The notes under the pieces were generated by a model that saw only the letters and a list, made by a program, of their open reading frames with translations, did no database searches and was not told the DNA's origin. From an uncultured Campylobacter sp. (GTDB lineage Bacteria > Campylobacterota > Campylobacteria > Campylobacterales > Campylobacteraceae): a stretch of 54,612 nt of DNA. The position numbers and the translations under genes were made by a program. The stretch lies in contig NZ_CALINL010000010.1 in NCBI RefSeq assembly GCF_938045225.1, forward strand, positions 1-54,612, read 5' to 3'. Shown here one piece after another: positions 52,874 through 54,612 of this stretch (its first letter is position 1; every line of letters starts with the position of its first letter).

Positions 52874-54553
52874 ATGGAATTTCTAACCAGTTTGAGTGAA
52901 AGCACTCAGTTCACTCTCCAACTAATCGTAGTGCTCGGATGTCTGTTCTACGGCGCTAAAAAAGGCGGTATGGCGCTAGGTGTACTAGGCGGCATCGGTC
53001 TTGTTATCTTGGTATTTGCATTCGGTATGAAGCCTGGCAAACCGGCAGTAGACGTCATCCTAACGATCCTAGCCGTCGTCGTAGCATCTGCTACGCTTCA
53101 AGCAGCGGGCGGTCTTGATGTTATGCTTCAGATCGCTGAAAAAGCGCTTAGAAAGCATCCAAAACTAGTCTGTTATCTTGCGCCGATTTGCGGCTGGACA
53201 CTAACGGTGCTATGTGGTACTGGTCACACAGTTTATACACTTTTACCGATCATCTATGATGTATCAATGAAAAGCGGTATCCGTCCGGAAAGACCGCTGG
53301 CTGCGACTACGATCTCGTCTCAGCTAGCTATCATCGCTAGCCCGGTTTCGGTTGCGGGCGTATCTATGGTCGCGGTTTTGCTAGGCACGGGCACCGTTCA
53401 TATCGATGGCTTTACTAGCTATGTAGATTTGCTTAAAGTTACGATTCCGGCTACCTTCATAGGCGTGCTTTGTATTGGTACTTTTTCCGTATTTAGAGGA
53501 AAAGACCTCGATAAAGACCCTGAATTTCAAGAAAAAATTAAAGATCCGGAGCAAAGAAAATACATCTACGGCTCAGACGATTCTAAATCGCTAGTCGGCG
53601 TTCATCTGCCTAAAAAGCAATGGAATATAATGTGGATATTCCTAGCTACCATCGCTATCGTGGCGGTTCTAGGCTACTATAAACAGCTTCGCCCTAGCTG
53701 GACTAGCGATGTCCCAGGTAAATCTATCGAAATCGTAGTGGATAAAAAAGTAGTTAAAAACATTACCGTAAAAGACGGACAAGTAGTCTCTACCGTAGAT
53801 AGTAGCAAAGTCGTCTCAAACGTAAAAGACAGTAAAGTAAAAGATGCTACTAAATTTACTAACGTAGAAGTCCTAGATAAAGACAAAAAAGTAACTCAAA
53901 CCATCGTGCTTCAAGACGGCAACGTAGTTATTACTAAAGGCGACAAGACCGAAACCGTCGCAAACGCTAGCATCGTAGTAAAAGATACTATGAAAAAAAC
54001 CGCGCCTCTAGGCATGGTCGATACGATCCAAATTTTCATGCTACTAGCCGCATCAATCATGATGATCTACTCAGGCATCAAGGCTGCTAAGATCGCTCAA
54101 AACGAGATTTTCCACAGCGGTATGGTTGCGCTTGTCGCGATCTACGGTATCAGCTGGATGGCCGATACGATGTTCCACTCTCACATCGAGATGCTAAAAG
54201 GCTCGCTAGGAGAGGTGATGAGGGCCTATCCGTGGATGTATATCGTAGTAGGTATGCTGATTTCTAAGTTCCTAAACTCTCAAGCAGCAGCTGCTGCGAC
54301 ATTCGTACCGCTTGCGGTTCAGATCGGCGTGGATCCAGGTATCATCGTCGCGTTTGCTACGGCTTGCTACGGATACTTTATCCTTCCTACATATCCGAGC
54401 GACCTTGCGGCAATCCAGTTTGACCGCTCAGGTACGACTAAGATCGGTAAATACGTCATCAATCACAGCTTTATCATCCCTGGTCTTATCGGCGTGTTTA
54501 GTTCGTGCGCAGTGGGTTGGGTGCTAGCTAACCTGTACGGATTTATAAAATAA
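52874..54553 (+). CDS. dcuB: anaerobic C4-dicarboxylate transporter DcuB with a ~100-residue insert
   Basis: Exchanges fumarate, malate or aspartate for succinate across the inner membrane in fumarate respiration. Framed by very typical DcuB sequence: LGCLFYGAKKGGMALGVLGG, PGKPAVDVILTILAVV, FRGKDLDKDPEF and, near the end, YILPTYPSDLAAIQFDRSG. Normal length is about 445; this protein has 559 residues. The excess is one block (about 277-377) inserted after QLRPSW and before MVDTIQIFML, composed of valine/lysine-rich beta-type repeats with VVKNITVKDGQVV and IVLQDGNVVITKGDKTE. It diverges from larA, and a hairpin terminator follows. Confidence 0.9.
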   Translation: MEFLTSLSESTQFTLQLIVVLGCLFYGAKKGGMALGVLGGIGLVILVFAFGMKPGKPAVDVILTILAVVVASATLQAAGGLDVMLQIAEKALRKHPKLVCYLAPICGWTLTVLCGTGHTVYTLLPIIYDVSMKSGIRPERPLAATTISSQLAIIASPVSVAGVSMVAVLLGTGTVHIDGFTSYVDLLKVTIPATFIGVLCIGTFSVFRGKDLDKDPEFQEKIKDPEQRKYIYGSDDSKSLVGVHLPKKQWNIMWIFLATIAIVAVLGYYKQLRPSWTSDVPGKSIEIVVDKKVVKNITVKDGQVVSTVDSSKVVSNVKDSKVKDATKFTNVEVLDKDKKVTQTIVLQDGNVVITKGDKTETVANASIVVKDTMKKTAPLGMVDTIQIFMLLAASIMMIYSGIKAAKIAQNEIFHSGMVALVAIYGISWMADTMFHSHIEMLKGSLGEVMRAYPWMYIVVGMLISKFLNSQAAAAATFVPLAVQIGVDPGIIVAFATACYGYFILPTYPSDLAAIQFDRSGTTKIGKYVINHSFIIPGLIGVFSSCAVGWVLANLYGFIK

Positions 54554-54559
54554 TTTTGC

Positions 54560-54591
54560 CTTGCGAGACTTGCTTCGGCTCGTCTCGCGAG
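54560..54591 (+). terminator. terminator of dcuB
   Basis: Ten-base stem CTTGCGAGAC/GTCTCGCGAG with one wobble pair, starting seven bases after the dcuB stop, followed by a short T run. Confidence 0.65.
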
Positions 54592-54612
54592 CGCTTTTGA
54601 GAGAGATTTGAA

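Overview
The window is a chromosomal segment of a Campylobacter of moderate GC content. Two things point there: the gene order resembles the C. jejuni neighbourhoods around fabH-plsX-rpmF-ndk-fdxA-ahpC, cosR-folB and trp/fliN (recalled from knowledge, not searched), and the words AAATTT and CAAATTTG are everywhere, as in the oral C. rectus/showae/curvus/concisus group. I see no rRNA, tRNA, CRISPR array, prophage or recognisable insertion sequence.

Layout. 1-4.5 kb: the 5' end of a DUF2920 gene, then a minus-strand lipid/ribosome cluster (fabH, plsX, rpmF, yceD-like, ndk), then fdxA and ahpC diverging. 4.6-12.5 kb (plus): a PilZ protein, a HerA-like ATPase, plsY-folB, cosR overlapping a histidine kinase, and a Ppx/GppA phosphatase. 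12.5-22.1 kb (minus): fliO-like, fliN, a CheX-like gene and the trp genes (E, GD, F, B, A). The trp run is interrupted by an opposite-strand gene carrying an in-frame stop and by a hairpin-rich intergenic repeat. 22.1-27.8 kb is a decay zone: a trpE-like relic, a TauE fragment next to an intact TauE gene, a methyltransferase with an early stop, and a DASS carrier with two frameshifts. 27.9-39.7 kb: uvrA with a pyrimidine-dimer glycosylase, fhs, a DJ-1 protein, a cluster of unusual membrane and repeat proteins, and a TorA-like reductase. 39.8-41.9 kb: an AT-rich restriction-modification pair inserted just before polA. 44.7-46.2 kb: a Sel1-type cysteine-rich gene and its decayed tandem copy.

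46.6-54.6 kb is the most interesting block. A compact minus-strand run larA-larC-larE-larB-DUF2809-fumA-fumB faces dcuB. It combines a nickel-pincer hydroxyacid racemase and its cofactor factory with an iron-sulfur fumarase and a C4-dicarboxylate transporter. This suggests D-malate (or a related D-hydroxyacid) being channelled into fumarate respiration. The dcuB product carries an unusual insert of about 100 residues. The fumarase alpha gene has a one-base frameshift.

Other points of note: a 135-bp dispersed palindromic repeat present twice; a TrpE insert sharing a 13-nt word with that repeat's surroundings; and five separate reading-frame disruptions (two nonsense, three indels) in otherwise well-preserved genes. 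The disruptions need checking against reads before being treated as biology.
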